From assembly GCA_905221615.1 (NCBI GenBank), contig CAJNDT010000504.1, positions 124,001 through 188,000 of the forward strand: a stretch of 64,000 nt of DNA, in the 5' to 3' direction. The notes under the pieces were generated by a model. The model was not told the DNA's origin. It did no database searches and saw nothing but the letters and a program-made list of their open reading frames with translations. Origin of the DNA: Symbiodinium sp. CCMP2592. Its lineage: Eukaryota; Sar; Dinophyceae; Suessiales; Symbiodiniaceae. Positions 37,028-47,885 of this stretch are shown here, piece after piece; positions within the stretch are counted from its first letter, which is position 1; the number at the start of each line of letters is the position of its first letter. A program made the position numbers and the translations under genes.

Positions 37028-39666
37028 ATGGTTTCCAGGCCGGTGCGGCCATTTTTCGCGATAGTGTCTGCGTTTGCTTTTGTACATCTTGGGTCTTTTC
37101 CAGCAGACATGTCGGAGCCAGTGCACATTCGGCTCCTGTGGGTGATGGTCGGAAGCCTGACGTCAAGTCTGTGCCTGAGAATTCCATTCCTGTTTCAGTG
37201 GTGGGACTTGCATTAGGCAGGCCGCAGGCTGGGGCCCGTGAGGCACCGTTGGAAGCTGGTTCAGGTGTGGTCGTGAACAGATATAAGAAATCCCGACCGT
37301 TACCGGTGCATTCACAGACTCCGCCTGAGCCCAGGGGTGCTCAGGCTACTGCCTTGTCTGCAGACGGGGGGCAGGTGGCTTTTGATAGTACATTGATGAG
37401 TCACGAAGCAGGCTCCCCAGAGAATGAGGTGCTTCAACAGACACTGCATGACTTTTCGCATCCGAAGATGGCTTTTGCAAGCGACATTTCATCCCAACCA
37501 GCAGGTCTTCCGGCGGCGTCATCTTGCATTTCATTGGTCGAAAATTATGTTCAGGACGTTGACTTGGATTCGGCTATGCTGCAGGAGTCCTCGCCAAGTG
37601 ACAAGTCGTGGTGCATTCCGTCTATGCCCCCGCCTAGCTCTTCGGAAAGATTGCATTCGCTGCCCGGTGTTTCAGGTGTGCAGGCCCAGGAGCTGGATAC
37701 CTTTTCCCCAGTTCGTCGAGGTCCTCTTTGGCCTGATAACTTGCAGGGGGCACAGCATATGCATTTTCAGTGAGTGGAGCTGGCCTTGAGGTTCCTGATA
37801 CTTCAATGACCTCGCGAGGGCGGATTCTATCAGGCCGCCCCCGAAGCCTCGCCCGGTTTCGGGCAGTTCGCTTGCATTGTCACGACCTGTTTCTTTGCAT
37901 TCGGTCGTGCATCGATCTTCAGCGGAGGCCAGGGAGGCGCCGTCTCGTATTTTGCACACCACCCGCGGATGGGAGGCACCAATTCGCCCCCCTCCAAAGC
38001 CCAGGCCTACCCCGTCCAGACGGGGCTTTTGCGCATTGTATTCCTCGGAGTCAGAGCCTCAACGGTCACCTGCCGGCGTCTGCAGTAAGTCGGCTGCTTT
38101 GCATCCAGCAACCGCCCCGGGGCCAGCTCTGCGACACTGCCCCGGAGGGATGTGCCTACATTGGCGAGCTCGATGAAGCGGCTGAAGATGGCTGGCGCCC
38201 CAAAAGCGGATCAGAAGGGCGAGTCCAAAGTGTTGCAGCATGCTTCAAGACATATTGGCAAGTGACAACAAAGCTGCGTTGTTGGAACAGCTCCTCCGGC
38301 GCGTTTCGGATGTCACCGCCCTCCGATACATATCGGTTTTGTGGCAGTTGTTCAATACATTGCAGGAATTGGAAATCTCCCTTATCGGTTTGTAGCAGGT
38401 GCAATTGGTTGATTCCATTCATGTCTTGCAACGATCTCGCTCAAATCATGCATCAGTGCATTCTCTGAACATTTTGAAAGCGATCAGGTGGTTCGCTGCA
38501 ACTGTCCAGCCAGACAACTTTCCATCCTTGTATCAAGGTCTCTTTCATAGCCGATCGTGGCAGTCAGATACCATTAAGTGCGAAGCCATTCCATTGCCAC
38601 TTTCATTTATGTTGTGGCTAGAGACGGAGATAGTCCTCGGCCATTTCAATGAAGCGGAGATTGCATTCGCTGGGGCATGTGCATTTGGTGTAGCTTGAGG
38701 TTCTCAGACTCTCAGCACACTCGATTGCGGGACATGTACATTGATTTCGACAGCTTTCGGTCGGTGGCCTATCGTACTAAGTCACGCAAACATATGCCAT
38801 TTGGGTGCCTGTCGTGTGGGCTTTACCTTCTTCCTATGGGAAAATCCTGGCTCTTCCATTGGTTGCATACATTGGAAAAGTGCTGGGATGTGGATTCGCT
38901 GGGGACGGATGTTCCAGACTACATTTTTGCATATTATGACAAGGAATCCATTCGCCCACTCACGTATGCTGAGACTCTTTCTCGCCTCCGGCGTCTTCTT
39001 GCATTGTGGGGGGGCATCCCGAGAGAGCAGATTGCGCACTATACATTGCTGGCATTTTTCCGCCAGCTTGACATGTCTCTGGAGGTACGGCATATGCAGG
39101 GGCATCATACATTTGCATCGTCAAGTACATTATATGGGAGGGACGACGTTTCTCCATTGATTATCGCGCAGGATACATTTATCCAACGAGTACGATCCGG
39201 TTGGGTCGCTCGTGCACCGTTGCTGCGAGGCATTACATTCTTGCCGTCGGAGCCGTCGCTACATTGGTGCTCCGATCTCAGTTCTGTGCTGCTGACGCCT
39301 CGGCTCACTCTTTTCAGGACATCTGAGGGCGACGAGTCGACTTCATTGTCGGGCTCTTCGAGTACTGCATTGCCTCCCTCTCGGGTCGTTGCACAGGAGT
39401 CGGTTCCAGCTGCACACGTGTCTCAGGCGATGTCTCCATTACAGCCTCCAGCTGAGACGGAGACCAGTCCCGAAAGCGAGGATGGGGACATAGCGGATGA
39501 GATTACTTTTCTTTCTGCGGAGTCCTCTTGCATTTTGCATGCTGGCATTGAGGGCCGACCTGCCTGTGGCAGTAGAGGGGTGTTTCGGGCTGTGTCCCAT
39601 CCACCAGCGAATGCCAGGTTCTGTCGAGCCAAGGCTTGCAACTGCATTCTCACTCGGTTGGGATAA
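37028..39666 (+). pseudogene. Element C tyrosine recombinase, frameshifted
   Basis: ATG at 37028 in the same context as element B (GTGC-ATG-GTTTC). Coding pieces lie in several frames: 36979-37773, 37770-38468, 38399-38698 and 38677-39666. The last holds the catalytic part: PLTYAETLSRLRRLLALW, RHMQGHHTFASSSTLYGRDD, and the Cys tail with CGSRGVFRAVSHPP and RFCRAKACNCILTRLG. The first-arginine block is split: CIWCSLRFSDSQH spans the start of the last frame. The copy is clearly inactive but is useful as a second witness for conserved residues. Confidence 0.8.
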
Positions 39667-40006
39667 TGCGCGGCGATTGCATTCAAAAACGGAGAGTGCG
39701 TGCGGCTTGCGATTTCATGTGCGTCCAGTTGCACGGGCGGCCATTCTAGGCAGTATTGTGTTCGACCTTTGCGACTGGTGAACGCGAGTGGCTTGCATTG
39801 GCCGGGGTTATGCCCCTCATGCGTCTTCATCCGATGCAGTGAGGTTTTCAGCGTCCGGTAGAGAGCTGAGAATCATCATGTCAGCTGTGCATGCTTTCAC
39901 GTCAGGAGTTGCATTCGTGTGCTTTGCAGGGTGCAATTCAATCGTGGATGTTAGGGCAGAACTGTCATTGCCTCCCGGCTGACCTCAGAGTTTTCCACTT
40001 TGCATC

Positions 40007-40704
40007 ATGGCCCAGTCCTCGGAACCTTCGACTCCGCACGAAAGCATTCGTGATCCGGCGGCCTTAAAGGGTTCATCGATTTTTACATACAATACCGAGT
40101 TTAGCCAGCTCGTCTCCTACATTCGCAGTGGACCTGCATTGGGGCGTGTCAAACTCTTGTCGGCCATTGCATCGAGTTTCCACCCCCCTCGTGCTGCTGC
40201 CAACACGGAGTCGGCTAAGGGCAAACCGAAGGAGGCAGTGGACAAATCGTCCATTGTTGAGGACAATCCTGCCCCAGCCCCTCCATCGTCGGGGACTGCT
40301 TCGGGATCTACATCTACCGAGCCACCAAGTGCCGAGGGCGCGGATGCATTGCCCCAAGCCAAGAAGCCATCGCTGGACCCCATTTCCGACCCAACCTCCT
40401 CGACAAGAGTGCATTACCTTCGCACTGCCCAATATCGACACGCCAGGTGGTGTGTTGCAGACATCCTTGCATTAGATGCAAGGATGGCCTATGCGGCTAT
40501 TCCAGCGAGATCCCTCACGATTCGCATTTTGAAGGGAAGAACACGCAACACCTGTGCAAGCGTTGCTTTCGCAAGGGGGCTGATTCGAAGGTACATTCTG
40601 AGGAGGAGAGCTGGCACCATGATGATTGGGGCCACGAGTGGGACGCTCCAGGATGGTCCGACGATGCTTGGCAGGGCGGCCGGAGCTGGCGGCGTGGATA
40701 TTAG
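40007..40704 (+). pseudogene. Element C Cys/Trp-rich ORF, one frameshift
   Basis: ATG at 40007 (MAQSSEPSTPHESIRD). The reading changes frame between about 40400 and 40440. The conserved module TRQVVCCRHPC, CGYSSEIPHDSHF, LCKRCFR and the Trp-rich end lie in the second frame, ending at 40704. Confidence 0.7.
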
Positions 40705-41224
40705 CCGCATCCATTCTTTCGGGGATCCCGACTTTTGCATTACGGGAAAACCCCGAACTGCATTCAGGCACAGCTCCTTCAGCGGTTTTTGGTACATTCT
40801 CGGCCTGCTTGGTGTGGGCGGTGCCCCCCCCTTTTGCATCGGATGCCTGCGGCTGCATCCAGGTTTAAAAAGAGTGGGTTCCGAGTGGGCCCGGCGTCTG
40901 CGTGCTGGCATCAGCTTGGTAGGTTTTGCGTTGCGAAGGGTATATATCTGCGACATTGAGAGTTGGCCGACTGCTGCAAACACCCTATCTTCCTGCAGCT
41001 GCTTCATTCAGAAGCTCAGTTGTTACATGATCACAGCATGCGTCTGCAGCACGGCGATCAGCTTGTTACAGCAGTACATTTCAACAGATTTACATGTGAT
41101 AATCTCTCCTTTTTCGGGCAAGGAGCTCAGCGCCAGGTTAGTCGCCATTTTCTTTTCCGCGCTTTGGCGATTGTGATCCCTGGCGGTGTCTTTGTGTAGC
41201 TATTTTTCCAGCCTCGCAGTGGAG

Positions 41225-42380
41225 ATGGATCTCAGCTCCATTCTCAGGGAGGAGAAGGTCCACTCGGACCTTGCAGAGCCATTATCTCAGTCGTTGACGG
41301 TACATTCTTTTGCTTGTCTGGCGGCATCACCTGACCTGTTGGAGGACTGCATTCGGGAAGCCCTGGATGTCAGTTTGCATCCCAAGTTGAATGTGCTGTC
41401 GTTAGCATGCCTTAAAGCTGCATTCCATCGGTGTGTATCAGCGGTGGTGTCTACCCCGGCCAACAATTCGGCCTCAGGAGCACAACAGGCATCGGCGGCA
41501 CCCTCAGGATGGATCGAGACATTTCCATCAAAGCTTAGCCAGGAAAGGTTCTCTGCTCTTCGCAGTCAGTTTGAGAAAGACTACCGCAGCGAAATCCTGG
41601 ATACCAGTACATTGCCTTCTGCACGTATGCTTGCATTGGCCAACAAGCATGTTACTGAGAAGCATTATTCTTACATTCCATGGAAATATCGTATGAGCGA
41701 GGAACGGTTGGAAGAAGGAAATTCCATTCGTCCACGAAAGTTGGCGAGACTCGAAGACCTTGTGATAGACGAGGTCCCATCTCGAGAAATACCAGACGGA
41801 GTTTCGCAGATGTTGCTTTTACATTTACTTGACCTCGTTGCATTCTCATACTGCCTCCCGGAAGCGGCACATTTGTCTTCTTTCAGGGCGTATAGCAAAC
41901 TTTTCATTAGAGACGGGCCTGCGATCACCCAACGTAGCGGAGATGCAAGCAGCCGATCGGGAGGCCTGGAGGTGCATCATAGACCTCGCCAACAAGGGCT
42001 GGTCGTTAGACGATGCATTACATGAAGTCGTGCAGGTTCGGTGCATCTTGCAAAATTGCCTCCAAAGCCGTCCTATGCCGTGGAAGGTGAAAAGCCCTCC
42101 ACCACCACGACTTCCCCCCGGGGCAAGTACATGGAGACAAAAGGGTGGTGGCAAAGGCGGCAAGGGCAAGCAACAGGGCAAGTCAAAGGGCAAGGAAAAT
42201 GGGCAAGGCCCGAAATGGTGCATCGAATTTATGAAAGCTGGCAAAAAGCATTACATTTGCAAGAGATTTAACCTTCGCTCGGGATGCAAGTTGGAGAACT
42301 GCTCCTTTGTCCATTGCTGCGCGGTGGATGTTGGGGGCGAACCCTGTGGGGAAGACCATCCTGCATTCATGCACAAGTGA
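41225..42380 (+). pseudogene. Element C Gag-like ORF, one frameshift
   Basis: ATG at 41225 (MDLSSILREEKV). The frame breaks near 41910 (SFRAYSKLFI) and continues in another frame with MQAADREAWRCIIDL, a GGKGGKGKQQGKSKGK run and the CCCH finger CKRFNLRSGCKLENCSFVH. It stops at 42380. Confidence 0.75.
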
Positions 42381-42523
42381 GGACGCTTCATCTTTGCAGG
42401 GGCGGAAGATGAGGCAGTTGTGGAGGAGCCCCCCACCACGGAATCCCAGGCTGTTGGCACTGCTGGACTGCTGGACATACGTTCACTTCGAGTGAAGAAG
42501 TCCTTTCCATTTTTCGGGATGCA

Positions 42524-45500
42524 TTGTCGGAGCCTATGCAAAATTGGAGGTCCCATGCATTGGAGAACTCGTCGAGCTCGGCTGCCTACTACAATTTAGG
42601 TGCTTTCAGTCAATCCATTCGGCGTGGTATCACGAATGCCTCGTACAGGTACCGCAACATTCTTTGCAGATTGAATTCATGGCTTTCGATGTTGTTTCCA
42701 TTGGGGACCTGGACCTCCATTTGTGTATCGCACAGTGAGACGTTGCGATTACATCAGGACTTGACAAATGAGGCCAACGCCCTGAACTTCACAGTGGCAT
42801 TAGGTGATTTTACAGGCGGCGGGCTGCTTCTAGAGTCGACACTAGGCGATCGGGAGCTTTGGGTCCCTGCAATCAATAAGCACTTACATTTCACAGTGTG
42901 TGATACTCGTGCGAATCCCTTATCCTTTGATGGACGCTTGTGGCATGCGACGGATGCATTTTCAAGTGATCGCTGGGTGGTCACGGCCTATACCTGTCGG
43001 GACGTTTCCCTGCTTAGCGCCAAGGAACGTGAAACATTGCTGGCTTGGGGCTTTCCACTGCCAGATGTTGATCCATTGGTGCAGGCCTCGCCAACTTTGC
43101 AGGTTACACCGGAGCTTTCTCTACCCAGACATTTTTGTTTGCTTACCGGGTCTGGAGACCTTACAGGCCTCTCGGCTCCGGGCGACTGCGGTGTGCCCCA
43201 TGTGCATTTTGATTATGCCCAGGATGAACAAGTTCATGATCAGGTCTTTCGCAGTGTTGCCGAGGGCATCTACAAATGCATCTTTGTGCGGTTTCATGAG
43301 TCCATGCAGGCCTCTGAGATTGAGTGGATGTTGAACCTGTGTAACACTGCATTTGCTGCTGGGGCAGTGGTGCATGTCGACGTCTCGGGTTGGCCGGATT
43401 GTTGGTCACATTCCTTGTTGCAGCATTGCATCTCTTCTTTCTTGCACTGGATTGTACACGTGCCTCCATGTGCTTTTCAGGGGGCCTGTTGTCAGCCCTG
43501 GATTTTCATGTCCAGTAGCGATGCTTTCAAGGATATGGGTCAACTATGTCGTTCGTCCAAGTGTCGCGGCCGAAAGCATCCGGCCGAGTACCCTCCTGCA
43601 TTGCTTTCCTCAATGGGCCAGGCACTTACGTTGCCGGCCATTTCAAATGTTTCAGGTCGATGCCTTTTCTCGTGCCAAGAAGCGTGGTCCTGCATTCCAG
43701 TGAAGTCAGCAGAAGCATCACCACATGCTTGGGTCGATGGAGGTGGGCTGAACAGTCAGCCCGATTGGAGCCGGCCCGAAAGGCCAAAAGCGGACGTTTT
43801 CGGTACTCTTCGCGCGGAGCTTCAGAGGTTTTGCTCGGACAATCACATTTTGAGCAGACTGCGATCGCACATCAAAGAAGAGTCGTCAGATCCTCTTTTC
43901 AACCCTACAGAGACGACGCAACTCCGTGGCATTTTCGACAGGTGGTTTGCATCCCAGGGTGTTCAGCCTGTAGACTGGAGAATTCCTTCAGACCAGCCTT
44001 ACTGCCTACACGCTTTGTCGTCCCTTAGCACTGCTCTGGCGGATGGGGATATGACTCTATTCAAATGCCTTCTGGAAGGCGTCCCAACTGGGATTAAGCG
44101 TGACATTCCATTATCGGGCTGTTTCGCTGCCTCGGATAAGGATCAGACCGACCCTGCATTGCAGGTTTGCACCGAGAACTGGACGGGCGCCGAATCAGAT
44201 CCATTGCTGCTTGAGCAACTGGTGCAACAGGAAATTGACTCGGGCTGGTTGCATTCAGTTTCCTCGCTGGACGAGGCCCGCAAGCTCTGGCCTGCTGTGG
44301 GCAAGATGAACATAGTGCATTCCGACGGCAGAAGCCCGCGACTGGTCGTAGACAGCAGCGTATGTGGTACCAACTCAGCATGTTACATTCCGGAAAAGCT
44401 GAGCCTGCCAACTTTGCTTTCCATTGCCACTTCATGGCCACTCCGAGAATCTCTCGGGCCCGTGGCGGCCTTTTCATTGGACGTCAAAGCGGCACACAAA
44501 TCCATTAGGATCAGGCCTGCAGAGCGGGGATTACTTGGTATCCGTGTGGGAAACAAATTTCATTTCTACAAAGTTTGTCCCTTCGGGGCTACATTTAGCG
44601 CCTACTGGTTTGGACGCCTAGGTGCATTTTCCTGCGGGCTATGCATTTGCTGATCTATGCACCACATTTTCTTTCATTATATGTGGACGACCTCTTAGGC
44701 TTCCAGGGCGCGGACCTGGCAGAGATGATGTTTTGCATCCTTTTATGTTTCTGTTCTGCCTTTGGTATTCCATTATCCTGGAAAAAACTGCAGTTCGGTG
44801 TCAGCTTGCGATGGATAGGGTGGCAGCTTGATTTTGCCAAGGGTTGTGTCTGCATTCCGTTCGACAAACTGCAGAAGTTACATTCCCTGCTACAACAGGG
44901 CATGCGGGGCAAATACATTGATCGCCACCTTCTGAGCAAGATCTGTGGGCCGCTGCAATGGTTACCGGTTATTTAAAATCTTTCCCATGGCTAGGCCATG
45001 GCTGCGTGCACTTCATCTGGACCTACATAGCCCTCGGGCTACCAATTTCAGCATTCGTCAATGTGACTGGAAGCGATTTGTGGACTGCCTGGATGATGCA
45101 TTATTTGTGGTGCGGGTTCCAACCGGTTCTGCGATTTGAATTGGGAGTCGGGTGTTGGCGGTTCGGCGCCGGAAGGTCCACACCAAGGCGGAGCTGCTTC
45201 GTTGCAACCTCGGTGACAAGGACATTTGGCTGAGGATCTCCGATCCTGCATCCAAGCGTAGAGCTCTCTCGCCTGCGTCCAAGCAGTTTCTTACATATTG
45301 GCATGGTTGGTCAGCACTGCCTCCATTGTGGCGCCCTTTGCGACCACTGCCCAGGCTTGAGGTTGAGGCAGCCGCGGACGCGATGGGCAGTGGGGATAGG
45401 TTTGCTATTGGCGGTTATATTTCATTGCCATCTGGTGATTTTTGGTTCTTTGAGAAGTTTACTGTCACAGATTTTGCATTCGCTGACATTCCTCTTCGTT

Positions 45501-45945
45501 CAGAGGCCCAGCGCGACATTTCATGTTATGAGTGCTTGGCACAAATTGCATTAGTGTGGCTGCTCGGTCAAGTGCATTGCCGGGCGAAGCTTTCGGTGCG
45601 CATGCATTCGTGGTGTGATAACTCGGGAGCTGAGGCGGTTTCGAACAGCCTCTTTACTACATCATGGCCGTTGGCAGCCTTTGCGAGAAGCTTTCATTAT
45701 TGTCTGGCTACACAGGCATCCATTTGGACGTGCAGCATATCGCAGGTCCCAAAAACGACGAGGCGGACATGCTCAGCAGATGGGACGGTGTTTCTGCATT
45801 ACCTGCCCGATGGCTTTCGACGAATCGCCGACGTCTGACGCTTCAGTCCTTGTGGTTTGCATCGCCAACTGTTTCATGTTTTCCTTCGGAGTGGAAACCT
45901 CCTGTTGCTCTCCCGGAGACATCCCCTATGGGGGCTACGGTCTAG
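42524..45945 (+). pseudogene. Element C Pol, several frameshifts
   Basis: Frame pieces run 42524-44653, 44641-44976, 44945-45139, 45152-45838 and 45664-45945. Together they cover the same order as element B Pol. The dioxygenase-like residues are kept: LHQDLTNE, GDFTGGGLLLES, FDGRLWHATDAF and DRWVVTAYTCR. Motif A FSLDVKAAHKS, motif C LYVDDLLG and RNase H WCDNSGAEA are present too. At least four frame changes make it inactive. Confidence 0.82.
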
Positions 45946-46227
45946 GTCTAGTCATGTTATCCATCGCTTGTGCTGATAGCACGCCAGGTGGTAGCATGTA
46001 GCCGCACGGTGTGCATTTGGGGAATTGATGCGCGGCTCCATTTCCACTGCCAGGGTTTTAACTTGGGGAAAGACATGCAGATCCAGCTTTGCTTTGCATG
46101 TTTCATATCATGCTTCACTGTGGACGGATCTGCATTTCTCCGGCAGTGGAAAAGAGAGAGAGTTCGCTTTGACCGCGTCAATTCCATGTGATTTTATATT
46201 TGAAAGATTGGCAACAAATATTCCATA

Positions 46228-46302
46228 CATTTATATGTTACATATAAATGCTTGAGCAGCTGCGAATACATCATTCTCCGAACGGTATGTGTGCTTGCTC
46301 AC
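46228..46302 (+). promoter_or_regulatory. Element C junction site: hairpin, 35-nt spacer, GAACGG, dyad
   Basis: A perfect hairpin, CATTTATATG (46228-46237), TTA, CATATAAATG (46241-46250), is followed by 35 nt ending GAACGG (46285), TAT and the dyad (46289-46302). The hairpin arms differ in sequence from element B but the position is the same. Confidence 0.6.
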
Positions 46303-46370
46303 GTTTGTTTGGAAATGTTTTCGACTGCATGCTACATTACATGTCACCGCACGATGTAGCATTAACAGAA

Positions 46371-46535
46371 TGTTCAATTTTCCCTCATGCCCAATTTACC
46401 GCCAGTTTCACTGCGTATCTCCGTAGGTCAAACGTAGGCTCAAGACAGCCTGACAGCAGAGCGAGTAGTGAGAAAAGAATCCGAAGCTCGCGCCGTGCTG
46501 TAACAAGGATACTGGTTTAAGGGTTTAAACTTTCA
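46371..46535 (+). repeat. Candidate 5' LTR of a copia-like element
   Basis: It starts TGTTC and ends TTTCA, immediately before TGGTAGCGGAGC (46536-46547). That stretch fits a primer-binding site for a tRNA ending GCTCCGCTACCA, such as an initiator-Met-type tRNA. The exact left edge is uncertain (46363-46371) because the partner LTR is not in the window. Confidence 0.5.
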
Positions 46536-46771
46536 TGGTAGCGGAGCTGTTGGCAAAGGCCAGCAGCTGATCAAGCAAAGATCCAGGGAGGCCAGCCACG
46601 AGCTGGAAAAGGTGAAAAGTGTGGAACAGGAAGTTACGGTTTACCAAGAGCATCCTGTCGGAGAACAGCGAGGAGTTACGGCTAAGCCAAAAGCACCTTG
46701 CAAAGTCGGAGAAAGCGTGGAAGTGAAGACCTTGGGCCAGATATACAAGGACCTGCCAAAGTGTTGAAAAG

Positions 46772-47885
46772 ATGCAAGAGCAACAACAAGCTCAACGGCC
46801 ACAGCACCAGCCGAACCCCCAGCAGGTGAGGTTGGAACAGCTGATGACTACACTAGGCCAAGCTACAGAAGCTATGGCAAGAGTTGCGCAAGGAACAGCA
46901 ATGCAACAAGCGCAATTGACAACAGCAATGGATGCACTGGCGAAAGCCCAAGCATCACCGAAGGCAGCCCCTACGGGAGGCCAGCCAGCCTCAGTAAGTT
47001 TTGATACTGGAGGTAAGATCCTCAAGCCACCGGAATCGTTTAATCCAGCTACGATTGAAGAAGAAGTGTCACAATGGAGTGACTGGTCATTTACGTTCAA
47101 GAACTTCTTAGCGTTCATGGACCAAGAATTCCTGAAGGACCTGAAATCGGCAGAAGAACAAAAGGCTGTGATAGGAATGGAGGTGACAAATGCATTCTTC
47201 AACAATGATCAAGGAAGAGTGAACAGAGGAACGAAGCTTTACTCAGTGTGAAGCAGTTACTTGAGAAACAGACCTCTGAAAGTGCTGAGAAGTGTGAGCG
47301 GGATGAATGGATTTGAAGTGTGGAGAAAGTTGACGGCTGAATTAGAGCCGACATCTCGTTCAAGGAGTCTAGCAATGGCTCAGGCATTGGTTGGATTCCC
47401 AGCCATGAGCAAAGGAGCATCGTTGATGGACTACGTCCTGACATACGAAAAGCTCACAGCAGAGTACGAAAAGCTCTCAGGCCAGAAGTATGATGAAAAC
47501 TTGAAGATCGGTACACTGCTGAAAGGAATACCGCAGCACCTCAAGCAGCATGTGATGGTTGATATCACTGATAAGACCACGTACGAAGAGTTAAGAGCGA
47601 AGCTGCTACAATATGAAAGAAGCAATCAGACATGGTCAGCTGAAAACATCTTAGGATCGTTGAGTGTTCCAGACCCAACATCACACTCAAGCAACAAGAC
47701 TTACCAAGGACCAATCCCGATGGAACTCGATAGATTGCACATGAGGAAAGGTAAAGGAGATGGAAAAGGAAAAGGTGACAAAGGAGGAAAAGGAAGCCCT
47801 TATGGAAAAGGAAAGGACAAAGGAAAGGGCAGAGGATACGGAAAAGGAAAAGGTGGTAGAGGAAGATCAAAAGGAAAAGGAAGCA
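46772..47885 (+). pseudogene. Copia-like Gag with one in-frame stop
   Basis: ATG at 46772 (MQEQQQAQRPQHQPNP). A Gln/Ala-rich coil is followed by the Gag core: KPPESFNPATIEEEVSQWSD, then, after a TGA at 47249-47251 in the same frame, WRKLTAELEPTSRSRSLAMA, LMDYVLTYEKLTAEYEKL and LKIGTLLKGIPQHLKQHV. A long Lys-Gly basic tail replaces a zinc knuckle. After about 47885 the frame runs without a break into LINE reverse transcriptase. A single nonsense change separates the two Gag halves. Confidence 0.75.

Larger units (their letters stand above)
36786..46362 (+). mobile_element. YR retroelement C, right end truncated by an LTR element
   Basis: A1 starts at 36786 with TAT and the dyad (36789-36802). 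The order of ORFs and the length up to the middle of A2 (9.58 kb) match element B without its LINE (9.51 kb). All four ORFs are frameshifted. A2 stops after 77 bp at 46362, where LTR-type sequence begins; the spacer and B2 are missing. It was inserted after GG in element A gag, without evidence of a target duplication. Confidence 0.85.
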
